A DNA stretch of 64,000 nt, taken from Flavobacterium sasangense DSM 21067. GTDB taxonomy: Bacteria; Bacteroidota; Bacteroidia; Flavobacteriales; Flavobacteriaceae. Under the pieces are notes generated by a model. That model did no database searches and was not told the origin of the DNA. It saw only the letters and a program-made list of their open reading frames with translations. Shown here piece by piece: positions 7,587-13,973 of the stretch. The position numbers were made by a program, and so were the translations under genes. Position 1 is the first letter of the stretch. The number at the start of each line of letters is the position of its first letter. The stretch lies in the NCBI RefSeq assembly GCF_000686885.1, contig NZ_JMLU01000008.1, positions 62,001 to 126,000 of the forward strand, written 5' to 3'.

Positions 7587-8491
7587 GTAACAAATTAATC
7601 GTTTCCGCTACTGGGTTTCCTGGTACCAATAAAACGTTACGTTTTATACAAGATGCCTTTCGTGAACCACTTGGAGCTTTGGCACAAATGGCCGGTGAGA
7701 AAACTATTATTACAGGTGTTGTAAATACTGCAGGTGTAGTTTCAGATGGATTTATCGTTTATCAAAATGAAATCATCCCTTTTAAAGGTGGTGCATTTGC
7801 GAATACAGTAACCATTTTTGAAGCCTTTGAAAATGTTGACTACAATACTGACATTAATAATGATACGGTTTTGGATAGCTTACCAGCATACCGAACCATT
7901 TATGCAAAGTGCGGAACTGGAGGTATTGACATTTTTAACTTTTCAGAATTATTTCGATTAAGAACTTTAAAAGATTTGCAACCAATTGGTACTATTCAGA
8001 TGTGGGGCGGCGAAATTGGAAATATTCCTTCAGGTTGGAAGTTATGCAATGGTAATGATGGAACCCCTAATTTAATTGATAGATTTATTGTTGGTGCAGG
8101 TGGCATATATAATGTTGGGGATTTTGGTGGTTTAAATTCTGTTCAATTATCTGTGGAACAAATGGCAAGTCACTCACACAACGGAACTACTCAAAGTGCG
8201 GGCTCACATAATCATTCAATAAGTATCAATCAATCAGGTAGTCATACGCATAGTGGTCACGTTATACAAGCTTCTGGAGATTGGAAAGGTGGTGGTAATA
8301 ATTCTGCTCCAAACTCAACATCATATCCAGGTAATGTCTCAACGAGTGGTCTTCATACGCATACAGCAAATATTGCTAACTCTGGGGTTCATAATCATAA
8401 TTTTTCAACGGATTCTATTGGGGGTAATGAGGCCCACGAAAATCGTCCGCCGTATTATGCACTGTGTTACATTATGTATTTAGGAATTTAA
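7577..8491 (+). CDS. Tail collar/fibre protein with HxH repeats
   Basis: 304 residues. From about residue 136 it matches the phage tail collar domain: P-I-G-T-I-Q-M-W-G-G, P-S-G-W-K-L-C-N-G, then N-R-P-P-Y-Y-A-L-C-Y-I-M at the end. Between these are five HxH motifs (SHSHN, SHNHS, SHTHS, LHTHT, VHNHN), each embedded in a Gly/Ser-rich repeat. In the T4 gp37 tip and related trimeric fibres, stacked HxH motifs bind iron along the fibre axis. This is the likely host-binding fibre; phage adhesin specificity often varies here. Confidence 0.85.
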   Translation: MGLGNKLIVSATGFPGTNKTLRFIQDAFREPLGALAQMAGEKTIITGVVNTAGVVSDGFIVYQNEIIPFKGGAFANTVTIFEAFENVDYNTDINNDTVLDSLPAYRTIYAKCGTGGIDIFNFSELFRLRTLKDLQPIGTIQMWGGEIGNIPSGWKLCNGNDGTPNLIDRFIVGAGGIYNVGDFGGLNSVQLSVEQMASHSHNGTTQSAGSHNHSISINQSGSHTHSGHVIQASGDWKGGGNNSAPNSTSYPGNVSTSGLHTHTANIANSGVHNHNFSTDSIGGNEAHENRPPYYALCYIMYLGI

Positions 8492-8504
8492 AAAAACAAA
8501 AACT

Positions 8505-8894
8505 ATGAGCGTATTTGGAATAGAAATAGATAAAAATTCAAAAGTTTTAGATTTAAGATTTTTTGATGAAGATGAGTTCCCGAAGGAGTATTTAGAAATT
8601 ACAGAGTTTCAATATTTAAACTTTGTAAAAATAAGAAAGCCGTGGAGTAAATACGATGGCAAAACTATAATAAACGATGAAAACGATGAGGATATTTATC
8701 TCTTAGAATTGAATAAATATAAGTTAAGAACACAACTTGAAACCTTACACATTCAAATTGGTTTGTCAGAACGAATGGAAGTTGATACAACGGATTTATT
8801 AGCCGAATTTGAACGAGTTTTAGCCTTGTATAACAACCTAATAAAACCAATTGAATATAGTAAAGAATTAGACCAACCAACTCAAGAAAGATAA
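8505..8894 (+). CDS. Probable tail fibre assembly or accessory protein
   Basis: 129 residues, acidic N-terminus (I-E-I-D-K-N-S-K-V-L-D-L-R-F-F), then a helical C-terminal half with repeated Leu and Glu. Directly after the collar fibre gene; Mu, P2 and lambda-like phages keep the fibre assembly chaperone (U/tfa) at that place. No sequence family is recognised. The stop overlaps the next ATG (TAATG), so the two are coupled. Confidence 0.45.
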   Translation: MSVFGIEIDKNSKVLDLRFFDEDEFPKEYLEITEFQYLNFVKIRKPWSKYDGKTIINDENDEDIYLLELNKYKLRTQLETLHIQIGLSERMEVDTTDLLAEFERVLALYNNLIKPIEYSKELDQPTQER

Positions 8895-9568
8895 TGAACA
8901 CAATTTTCGACATAGAGCAAAAACAGGATAGCACAGAAAAATTGGCGGCGGTTGCCAACAAAGAAACAAAATACATTTTGTTTGCTGATGAGTTTAACGA
9001 TGTAACTCGAAAAGCCGTTGAGGCTGCAATTGAAAACGTAAAAATTGAATTGTTTTGGAGTAACAAACCCGAACATATCGTGCAAAATTTTGCAGGAATT
9101 TCAACCGTTCAACAATTGGTTTTAAAGTTTAATGATGTTTGGATGTTGGAAAATACAGACGAAGTTACATTGTTGATTGACCGATATAAGCCAAAGCGTA
9201 CTGTTAGAACTAATGGAAAGTTTAAAGGTTCGGGATTCAAACACGGCATCTACCCGGACATTGAAAATCCAAAACGACCATCTGAAATATTGATAACAGA
9301 AAAAGAAACTATTTTAAAAATGGGACAGCCTTTTTACTTTCATAAAATTGTAGATACCACTTCGGAAATTAGAACTCGAGGAGCTGGCGGAAAAAGCCAC
9401 ACATCTGATAAAAACAGAGCGTGGCAATATTTACAATTTAGAATTAAAGTAAGAAAAGGAAATAAAACATATTTTTCAAAACCGTTGGCTACTATTCAAA
9501 TGATATGCGATAGATGGTACAATGACGGCGACAATCAAAAAATATCAATTAGCTATAAGCTAGTTTAA
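8894..9568 (+). CDS. Phage protein of unknown function, last gene of tail operon
   Basis: 224 residues, no signal peptide or membrane segment. The C-terminal half has K-F-K-G-S-G-F-K-H-G-I-Y-P and R-T-R-G-A-G-G-K-S-H, a basic Gly-rich stretch, and ends W-Y-N-D-G-D-N-Q-K-I-S. Acidic N-terminus, basic C-terminus. Being last before the terminator at 9808 it may be a second fibre-associated or a late accessory protein. Not recognised. Confidence 0.55.
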   Translation: MNTIFDIEQKQDSTEKLAAVANKETKYILFADEFNDVTRKAVEAAIENVKIELFWSNKPEHIVQNFAGISTVQQLVLKFNDVWMLENTDEVTLLIDRYKPKRTVRTNGKFKGSGFKHGIYPDIENPKRPSEILITEKETILKMGQPFYFHKIVDTTSEIRTRGAGGKSHTSDKNRAWQYLQFRIKVRKGNKTYFSKPLATIQMICDRWYNDGDNQKISISYKLV

Positions 9569-9584
9569 AAATTAGGGAAGCCAA

Positions 9585-9836
9585 TAAAGTGACCTGTGCA
9601 AGTGAAAGAAATTATAAGCTATAAGGATACTTTACAGAAAACCTGTCATCTGAAAGAAATTATAAGGTGTAAGGATTGAGCCAAGGAGCGAAAGCAAATT
9701 GGCTCATAGGCAACCCGAACAAGTAATATTAACTAAAAGAAAGGAGGCGGTCATTATCTGATTGCGATGTTGGTAGCAAGTAAAATAAATCCACTTTAGA
9801 AATTAATAGATGCCGTTTTAAACGGTATCTATTTTT
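9585..9836 (+). ncRNA. Candidate structured RNA between tail operon and cargo
   Basis: There is no reading frame in 9569-10022. Two copies of a 26-base unit (9603-9628 and 9651-9676, two differences, each preceded about 10 bases earlier by ACCTGT) can form TTATA/TATAA hairpins; the second copy changes one pair to a U-G wobble, keeping the pairing. They are followed by a nested hairpin: GAGCCAA...TTGGCTC enclosing GC-GAAA-GC with a GNRA loop (about 9678-9706). The stretch ends in a strong terminator at 9808. It could be a separate small RNA or the structured 3' end of the late mRNA. No known RNA family is recognised. Confidence 0.4.
9808..9836 (+). terminator. Intrinsic terminator of the late operon
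   Basis: Stem AGATGCCGTTT / AAACGGTATCT (11 pairs, one G-U) with a minimal loop, followed by ATTTTT. It lies 240 bases after the last tail gene and before the cargo genes. Confidence 0.85.
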
Positions 9837-9845
9837 AAAAAATCA

Positions 9846-9983
9846 ACGCTTTGGTAGGATAGCGTAAAAAAAGTCCTCCGCTTTAAAAAGAATCTCACCT
9901 CATTTTTAAACACGAACCCGAAAGCCCTACGGAGGACAATATGTCTTCTGTGGGTTTTCGGGTTTTGTGTTTAATGAAGTGAG
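9846..9983 (+). promoter_or_regulatory. Long hairpin leader with alternative pairing before methyltransferase
   Basis: A small hairpin (ACGCT 9846-9850 / AGCGT 9861-9865) is followed by an imperfect inverted repeat of about 40 pairs, left arm 9894-9938 and right arm 9942-9983, with a three-base loop. Several pairs are G-U, so it is an RNA rather than a DNA palindrome. The eight bases GTCCTCCG at 9873-9880 are exactly complementary to CGGAGGAC at 9930-9937, which is also in the left arm, so two exclusive folds exist. It ends 39 bases before the methyltransferase ATG and lacks a T-run on the plus side; a T-run follows the short partner on the minus side. Confidence 0.55.
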
Positions 9984-10022
9984 AGGCACAAATATAATCA
10001 TTAATCATCAATCAAAAAACGA

Positions 10023-11111
10023 ATGGAATTAAATTATCGTTGGAAGTTGGCAGATGCCTATTTTCCAAAAAACAAAGGTAAAGTATTTAGCTGCTTTGCG
10101 TGTGGTGGTGGCTCAACTATGGGCTACAAATTGGCAGGTTTTGACGTGGTCGGTTTTCTTGAGATTGACAAACGAATGGCGGATATGTATGTAAAAAATC
10201 ATAATCCAAAGTTTGCTTTTGTTGAAGCAATCCAAACTTTTAAAAACAGAACGGATTTACCTGCGGAATTATTTGAACTGGATATTTTGGACGGCTCGCC
10301 TCCGTGTAGCTCGTTTTCAATGAGTGGAACTCGAGAGAGAGATTGGGGTAAACAAAGGAAGTTTTCAGAGGGTCAAGCGGAGCAGGTTCTCGACACGCTA
10401 TTTTATGACTTTATTGATTTGGCTAAAAGACTACAGCCAAAAATTGTAGTGGCCGAAAATGTAACAGGAATATTAAAAGGCAATGCCCGGGACTATGTTC
10501 GAAAAGTAATAACCGAATTTGATAAGGCAGGTTATTTGGTACAGGAGTTTGAGTTGGATAGTTCGCAGATGGGCGTACCACAAAAAAGAGAACGAGTGTT
10601 TTTTGTGGCTATTCGTCAAGATTTGGTGGAGTTACTTCCGAAGCCATTCGGGCTATTGTTTTCAGAATTCCCAAAACTGGATTTAAAGTTTGCACAGGAT
10701 CCAATACCATTTGAAGAAATTAGAACCGATGGGCTAAATGACACAGGTTGGACTGACCATGACCAAAGAATTTGGGACAGGCGAATTTATGGAGATCGAA
10801 AATATTCTGATGTTTTGTGGAGAATTGAAACTCGAGACTCGAATTTCAATAGCGTTTTCATTTATCCGCACAAACCAGTACCAACGATTGCAAGTAGTGA
10901 AGGATCTAAACTTACATTATTTGACGAGTCAAGAAGAATGAATACAATCGAAATGAAGCTCGCACAGTCATTCCCATTAGATTATGACTTCGGAAGCCAA
11001 AAAAGTTCAAAAGTTCAATACACGTTAGGTATGTCAGTTCCACCGCTAATGATGGCAAAGTTGGCAAACAGAATTCACAAAGAATGGAATGTTCTTTTTA
11101 CCAAAGCGTAA
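10023..11111 (+). CDS. DNA (cytosine-5-)-methyltransferase
   Basis: 362 residues, a full-length C5 DNA methyltransferase that transfers methyl from SAM to cytosine. Motif I is F-A-C-G-G-G-S-T-M-G-Y-K-L-A-G near residue 23; motif IV D-G-S-P-P-C-S-S-F has the catalytic Cys95; motif VI is A-E-N-V; motif VIII Q-K-R-E-R-V; motifs IX-X near the end (M-N-T-I-E-M-K-L-A-Q-S-F-P and Y-T-L-G-M-S-V-P-P). No restriction endonuclease gene is adjacent, so it is an orphan enzyme, probably protecting phage DNA from host restriction. The target sequence cannot be read. First gene of the right-end cargo. Confidence 0.93.
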   Translation: MELNYRWKLADAYFPKNKGKVFSCFACGGGSTMGYKLAGFDVVGFLEIDKRMADMYVKNHNPKFAFVEAIQTFKNRTDLPAELFELDILDGSPPCSSFSMSGTRERDWGKQRKFSEGQAEQVLDTLFYDFIDLAKRLQPKIVVAENVTGILKGNARDYVRKVITEFDKAGYLVQEFELDSSQMGVPQKRERVFFVAIRQDLVELLPKPFGLLFSEFPKLDLKFAQDPIPFEEIRTDGLNDTGWTDHDQRIWDRRIYGDRKYSDVLWRIETRDSNFNSVFIYPHKPVPTIASSEGSKLTLFDESRRMNTIEMKLAQSFPLDYDFGSQKSSKVQYTLGMSVPPLMMAKLANRIHKEWNVLFTKA

Positions 11112-11117
11112 CCTTTC

Positions 11118-11141
11118 AAATACTATGTAAAGATAGTATTT
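11118..11141 (+). promoter_or_regulatory. AT-rich hairpin between cargo genes
   Basis: Perfect 9-bp stem AAATACTAT / ATAGTATTT with loop GTAAAG, just after the methyltransferase stop. No T-run follows, so it is a weak terminator at best; it could be an mRNA processing or stability element upstream of the 42-residue gene. Confidence 0.35.
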
Positions 11142-11184
11142 ATCAATGAATTAACCAAATAAAAAGATAAAAAAAGTTATAAAA

Positions 11185-11313
11185 ATGACAAAAAAATTTA
11201 ACTACAAAGAGCAATACGGTGTTATTGTAATTTGCAAAGATGAGGAGGAGCAAAAAGCTATTTTCGAGAAGCTCCAAAAAGAAGGTTTAACCCTTAAAGT
11301 AGTAACGGTATGA
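11185..11313 (+). CDS. 42-residue phage protein preceding ABC-GNAT gene
   Basis: ATG at 11185 to TGA 11311-11313, 42 residues: a basic start (M-T-K-K-F-N-Y-K-E-Q), the strand Y-G-V-I-V-I-C-K-D, a charged helix E-E-E-Q-K-A-I-F-E-K-L and a final strand L-T-L-K-V-V-T-V. The beta-alpha-beta pattern and good codon use argue that it is real. It overlaps the ATG of the next gene by four bases (ATGA), so their translation is probably coupled. In Mu the small com gene overlaps mom in the same way, but this protein lacks Com's zinc-finger cysteines. Confidence 0.65.
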   Translation: MTKKFNYKEQYGVIVICKDEEEQKAIFEKLQKEGLTLKVVTV

Positions 11314-12005
11314 TAATAAAAGTTGAACATTCGTGCAAGGATTTTGAAAGTTACAGGGCTCAACGAGTGAAGTCTTTATTCAATGCCGAAAGTGGTGCAA
11401 ACTGGGTGCAAGAATTTAATATTGATATTGACGATTTGGATTGGGGTATTGGTTTAATCGTAGGAACTTCGGGAAGTGGCAAAACTTCTTTAGGCCGTCA
11501 ATTCTTTGGAGAGGACAAACTTTATGACCTTTACAAAGGTTGGGACTCAACCAAACCGATAGTGGATTGCATTTTACCAAATGGCGATTTTAACCAAGCT
11601 ACAGGAGCATTGGCATCGGTGGGATTGGGTGACGTTCCAAGTTGGTTGCGACCTTTCAATGCGTTATCCAACGGTCAGCAATTTAGAGCGGGATTGGCTC
11701 GGTTAGTTACCGAAGCTCCCGACGAGGTTGTCGTTGACGAGTTCACATCTGTAATTGATAGACAAATTGCTAAAGTTGGGGCGTTGGCGTTCGGTAAGAA
11801 CTGGCGTAGGAACAAAGGCAAAAAAGTAGTTTTGTTATCGTGCCATTATGATATAATTGAGTGGCTTCAACCAGACTGGGTGTATGACGTGAACACCAAA
11901 GTATTAAAAAAAAAAGCGATATTGGGAAACGACCAGAAGTTAAGCTCGAAGTTTGGAAGGTCAACGGAACTTACTGGAAGTTTTTTAAAGAGCATTACTA
12001 TTTAG
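11310..12005 (+). CDS. ABC-type ATPase, N-terminal reading frame of ABC-GNAT protein
   Basis: 231 residues in the zero frame. It has a complete ABC ATPase core: Walker A G-T-S-G-S-G-K-T-S (52-60), signature L-S-N-G-Q-Q (119-124), Walker B V-V-V-D-E-F-T-S (140 on) with catalytic Glu144, and H-loop L-L-S-C-H-Y-D with His179. No membrane segment and no transporter partner are present, so it is a soluble ATPase. The core is complete before a run of ten A (11906-11915); after it the zero-frame residues lack clear features, while the -1 frame continues into a GNAT domain. See the slip site and GNAT entries. Confidence 0.85.
   Translation: MIIKVEHSCKDFESYRAQRVKSLFNAESGANWVQEFNIDIDDLDWGIGLIVGTSGSGKTSLGRQFFGEDKLYDLYKGWDSTKPIVDCILPNGDFNQATGALASVGLGDVPSWLRPFNALSNGQQFRAGLARLVTEAPDEVVVDEFTSVIDRQIAKVGALAFGKNWRRNKGKKVVLLSCHYDIIEWLQPDWVYDVNTKVLKKKAILGNDQKLSSKFGRSTELTGSFLKSITI
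11906..11915 (+). promoter_or_regulatory. Homopolymer A10 slip site joining ABC and GNAT frames
   Basis: The zero frame reads TTA AAA AAA AAA GCG; the A AAA AAA heptamer in phase allows a -1 shift. The -1 frame is open from 11888 to the stop at 12434-12436 and has no ATG before 12119. The join would give a protein of about 375 residues. It may be programmed frameshifting, a disabling mutation, or a homopolymer sequencing error. Confidence 0.55.
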
Positions 12006-12436
12006 ATCTAAAACATCCACCTGCAGCGGAGTATTTTGTTGGCGTTGTAAATGGCGAACTCGTTGCACACGTAGCAGTTTGTCCCTTATTTACTGCAAAG
12101 GCTTATCGAGCTACTCGGTTGGTTGTTATGCCAGAGTGGCAAGGTGCAGGCGTTGGAACTGCATTTTTAAACGAGGTTATGCAGTACCATTTAGAAGGAA
12201 ATGGACGTTGTGGACATAAATACCACACTTTCTTTCATACTTCACACCCACAACTTTGTGGTTACTTGAGAAACTCTGAAAAGTGGGTTCAGACTGGTGC
12301 GATGTTGTTTGGAGCAAATAAAAAACGTAGTAATGCAAGTATCGTCAAAACAGGTAAGAAAGAAAACGGAATTACAGGTTGTGGTTATGGTGGCCACTTT
12401 AGAGCCGTTCAAAGTTTTAAATATTTAGGAAAATGA
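11915..12436 (+). CDS. GNAT acyltransferase domain, C-terminal frame of ABC-GNAT protein
   Basis: In the -1 frame the sequence continues directly after the A-run with S-D-I-G-K-R-P-E-V-K-L-E-V-W, then a GNAT fold: A-H-V-A-V-C-P-L strand, and acetyl-CoA loop R-L-V-V-M-P-E-W-Q-G-A-G-V-G with the Q-G-x-G-x-G motif. The C-terminal part is rich in His, Cys and basic residues (G-H-K-Y-H-T-F-F-H-T-S-H). The ATG at 12119 falls inside the acyl-CoA-binding motif, so it cannot be the real start. Mu Mom, which modifies adenine, also belongs to the acyltransferase (GNAT-like) superfamily; similarity beyond the fold is not shown. Stop overlaps the next ATG (ATGA). Confidence 0.75.
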   Translation, partial: SDIGKRPEVKLEVWKVNGTYWKFFKEHYYLDLKHPPAAEYFVGVVNGELVAHVAVCPLFTAKAYRATRLVVMPEWQGAGVGTAFLNEVMQYHLEGNGRCGHKYHTFFHTSHPQLCGYLRNSEKWVQTGAMLFGANKKRSNASIVKTGKKENGITGCGYGGHFRAVQSFKYLGK

Positions 12437-13101
12437 AAAAGTTAAGAGTTTTTATAAGTGGTCAAAAGTATTTTGGTGAGCAAGTATTGAGTTTATGCAC
12501 TCGATTGGACTTTGTTGAAGTTGTAGGCGTTTGCTCTCCTTTGGATGATAGATATGTTACAAAAATGGCTCGTACATTTGATATTCCCGTAGTTCCTGCG
12601 GGTTCTTTAAATGCGGACACATTCCCCGATAATGTGGATATTGGAATAACGGCTCACTCATTCGATTATATCGGCGTGAGAACACGTTACAAAGCGAAAA
12701 TTGGTTGGATAGGTTACCACCCTAGCTTATTGCCTCGTCATCGTGGACGCTCATCCATTGAGTGGGCGGTTCGTATGCGTGATGCAATTACTGGAGGGAC
12801 TGTATTTTGGTTAAATAACGGAATAGACAGGGGCGATATTGCCTATCAGGATATTTGTTTCATAGATCCAAAGATGTATGGAATAGATCCACGAAAGGCG
12901 GCCAAACTTTTATGGGAACACGAATTACAATCTATGGGGCTACAATTGATTGAAAAGGCATTAGTGGATATAAGTAATGGAATAATTATAAAAAAGCCAC
13001 AGAAGAAAGAATTTAGCACTTTTGAGCCTAATACAGACGTCAAGGACGTGTTTAAACCAGATTTATTGATGTTAGAGCAATTCGCATCACCAAGCACATA
13101 A
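12433..13101 (+). CDS. Formyltransferase-fold protein
   Basis: 222 residues of the formyltransferase N-terminal fold (GART/Fmt/ArnA family): V-F-I-S-G-Q-K-Y-F-G-E start, P-D-N-V-D-I-G-I-T-A-H-S, then G-Y-H-P-S-L-L-P-R-H-R-G and W-L-N-N-G-I-D-R-G-D. The catalytic His (96) and Asp (132) are present, but the usual Asn two residues before the His is Gly94. It has no Fmt C-terminal tRNA-binding domain. Coupled to the GNAT gene by a 4-base overlap, so probably part of the same modification pathway; substrate unknown. Last phage gene. Confidence 0.8.
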   Translation: MKKLRVFISGQKYFGEQVLSLCTRLDFVEVVGVCSPLDDRYVTKMARTFDIPVVPAGSLNADTFPDNVDIGITAHSFDYIGVRTRYKAKIGWIGYHPSLLPRHRGRSSIEWAVRMRDAITGGTVFWLNNGIDRGDIAYQDICFIDPKMYGIDPRKAAKLLWEHELQSMGLQLIEKALVDISNGIIIKKPQKKEFSTFEPNTDVKDVFKPDLLMLEQFASPST

Positions 13102-13103
13102 AT

Positions 13104-13126
13104 AAAGCCCCGTTTAGGGGCTTTTT
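13104..13126 (+). terminator. Intrinsic terminator at the phage right end
   Basis: AAAGCCCC, loop GTTTA, GGGGCTTTTT: a perfect 8-pair stem with a T-run, two bases after the formyltransferase stop. Confidence 0.9.
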
Positions 13127-13175
13127 AAATACCGTTTAAATACTGATAAAGATTACTATATTTGCTCTGAAATTG

Positions 13176-13219
13176 TGCACATTTTAAATTTGATTTATGC
13201 ACATTTTAATTTTGCGATT
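13176..13219 (+). repeat. 22-bp tandem repeat, probable prophage right end
   Basis: Two copies of a 22-bp unit starting TGCACATTTTAA (13176 and 13198) match at 17 of 22 positions. Adjacent 22-bp transposase sites are the arrangement at Mu ends (R1, R2). The repeat ends 14 bases before the first chromosomal gene. Within or near it are two TAnnTTTG boxes (13157-13164, 13207-13214), so the phage end may provide the promoter for that gene. Confidence 0.5.
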
Positions 13220-13233
13220 ATATAGGTTTATAC

Positions 13234-13968
13234 ATGGAAAAAATTCTTTCTTATCCACTATCAATAGTTTATTACATTCTATTCTTACTTTGGTTATTGA
13301 TTTTCCACCCAATACAATGGATTTGCTTCAATGTTTTTGGGTACAATGCGCATCGTTTAAGTGTGGCTTATTTGAACTGGTTTTTGGTTAGAACGGCACA
13401 CATTGTTGGAACTACCTATCATATTAAAGGAATGGAAAATGTTCCTGAAAACAAACCTTTAGTTATTGTTGCAAATCATCAAAGTTTACATGATATTACT
13501 ACAATCATTTGGTTTTTACGAAAAGTACATCCAAAATTTATCAGTAAAATCGAATTAGGAAAAGGAATTCCGAGCGTTTCCTATAATTTAAAACACGGAG
13601 GATCAGCATTAATTGACAGAAAAGATCCAAAACAAGCTTTACCCGAAATTAAAAAAGTAGCCGAATTAATTAACAAAAATAACTACTCGGTTGTCATATT
13701 CCCAGAAGGAACAAGAAGTAAAACTGGAACACCTAAACCATTTGCAGTGAACGGATTAAAAATGTTATACAAGTTTGCTCCAGATGCCTACTTCTTGCCA
13801 ATTACTATAAATAATTCATGGAAAATGACTAAATTTGGTACCTTCCCTCTCGGATTAGGAACTCGTTTAGAATTCACCATTCATGAGCCTATGAAAATTT
13901 CAGAACATCCGTTTGAAGAAATTTTTGAAAAAACCGAATCTGTAATTACAAAACATATTAAAATATAA
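13234..13968 (+). CDS. Lysophospholipid acyltransferase, PlsC family
   Basis: 244 residues. Two hydrophobic segments near the N-terminus (about 5-30 and 45-60) anchor it in the inner membrane. The acyltransferase motif N-H-Q-S-L-H-D lies near residue 87 and the phosphate-binding F-P-E-G-T-R-S-K near 158. Family members move an acyl chain from acyl-ACP or acyl-CoA to 1-acylglycerol-3-phosphate or a related lysolipid. It is followed six bases later by an acyl-ACP desaturase, so a membrane lipid role is likely. A second PlsC-like gene is at 60438; which one makes phosphatidic acid cannot be told. Confidence 0.88.
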   Translation: MEKILSYPLSIVYYILFLLWLLIFHPIQWICFNVFGYNAHRLSVAYLNWFLVRTAHIVGTTYHIKGMENVPENKPLVIVANHQSLHDITTIIWFLRKVHPKFISKIELGKGIPSVSYNLKHGGSALIDRKDPKQALPEIKKVAELINKNNYSVVIFPEGTRSKTGTPKPFAVNGLKMLYKFAPDAYFLPITINNSWKMTKFGTFPLGLGTRLEFTIHEPMKISEHPFEEIFEKTESVITKHIKI

Positions 13969-13973
13969 CCCCT

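Larger units (their letters stand above)
1..13219 (+). mobile_element. Right part of a Mu-like tailed prophage
   Basis: A run of co-directional, overlapping tail and baseplate genes in the order seen in Mu (chaperone with frameshift, tape measure, hub, spike, gpW-like, gpJ-like, gpI-like, fibre) is followed by a DNA methyltransferase/acyltransferase cargo at the extreme right, where Mu carries mom. The head, lysis and transposase genes must lie to the left, outside the window. The right boundary is inferred from a terminator at 13104 and a 22-bp tandem repeat at 13176-13219, immediately before the first chromosomal gene. The exact terminal base cannot be fixed without the other end or an empty site. 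Confidence 0.85.

Noticed and set aside
9585..9690. Diversity-generating retroelement template/variable repeat
   Set aside because: Two near-identical repeats next to phage fibre genes suggested it, but no reverse transcriptase or Avd gene is in the window, the differences are not at adenines of a template, and the repeats are not in a coding gene.
12119..12436. Separate 105-residue acetyltransferase starting at 12119
   Set aside because: The start falls in the acyl-CoA-binding motif and would remove the first half of the GNAT fold; the upstream -1 frame is clearly coding.
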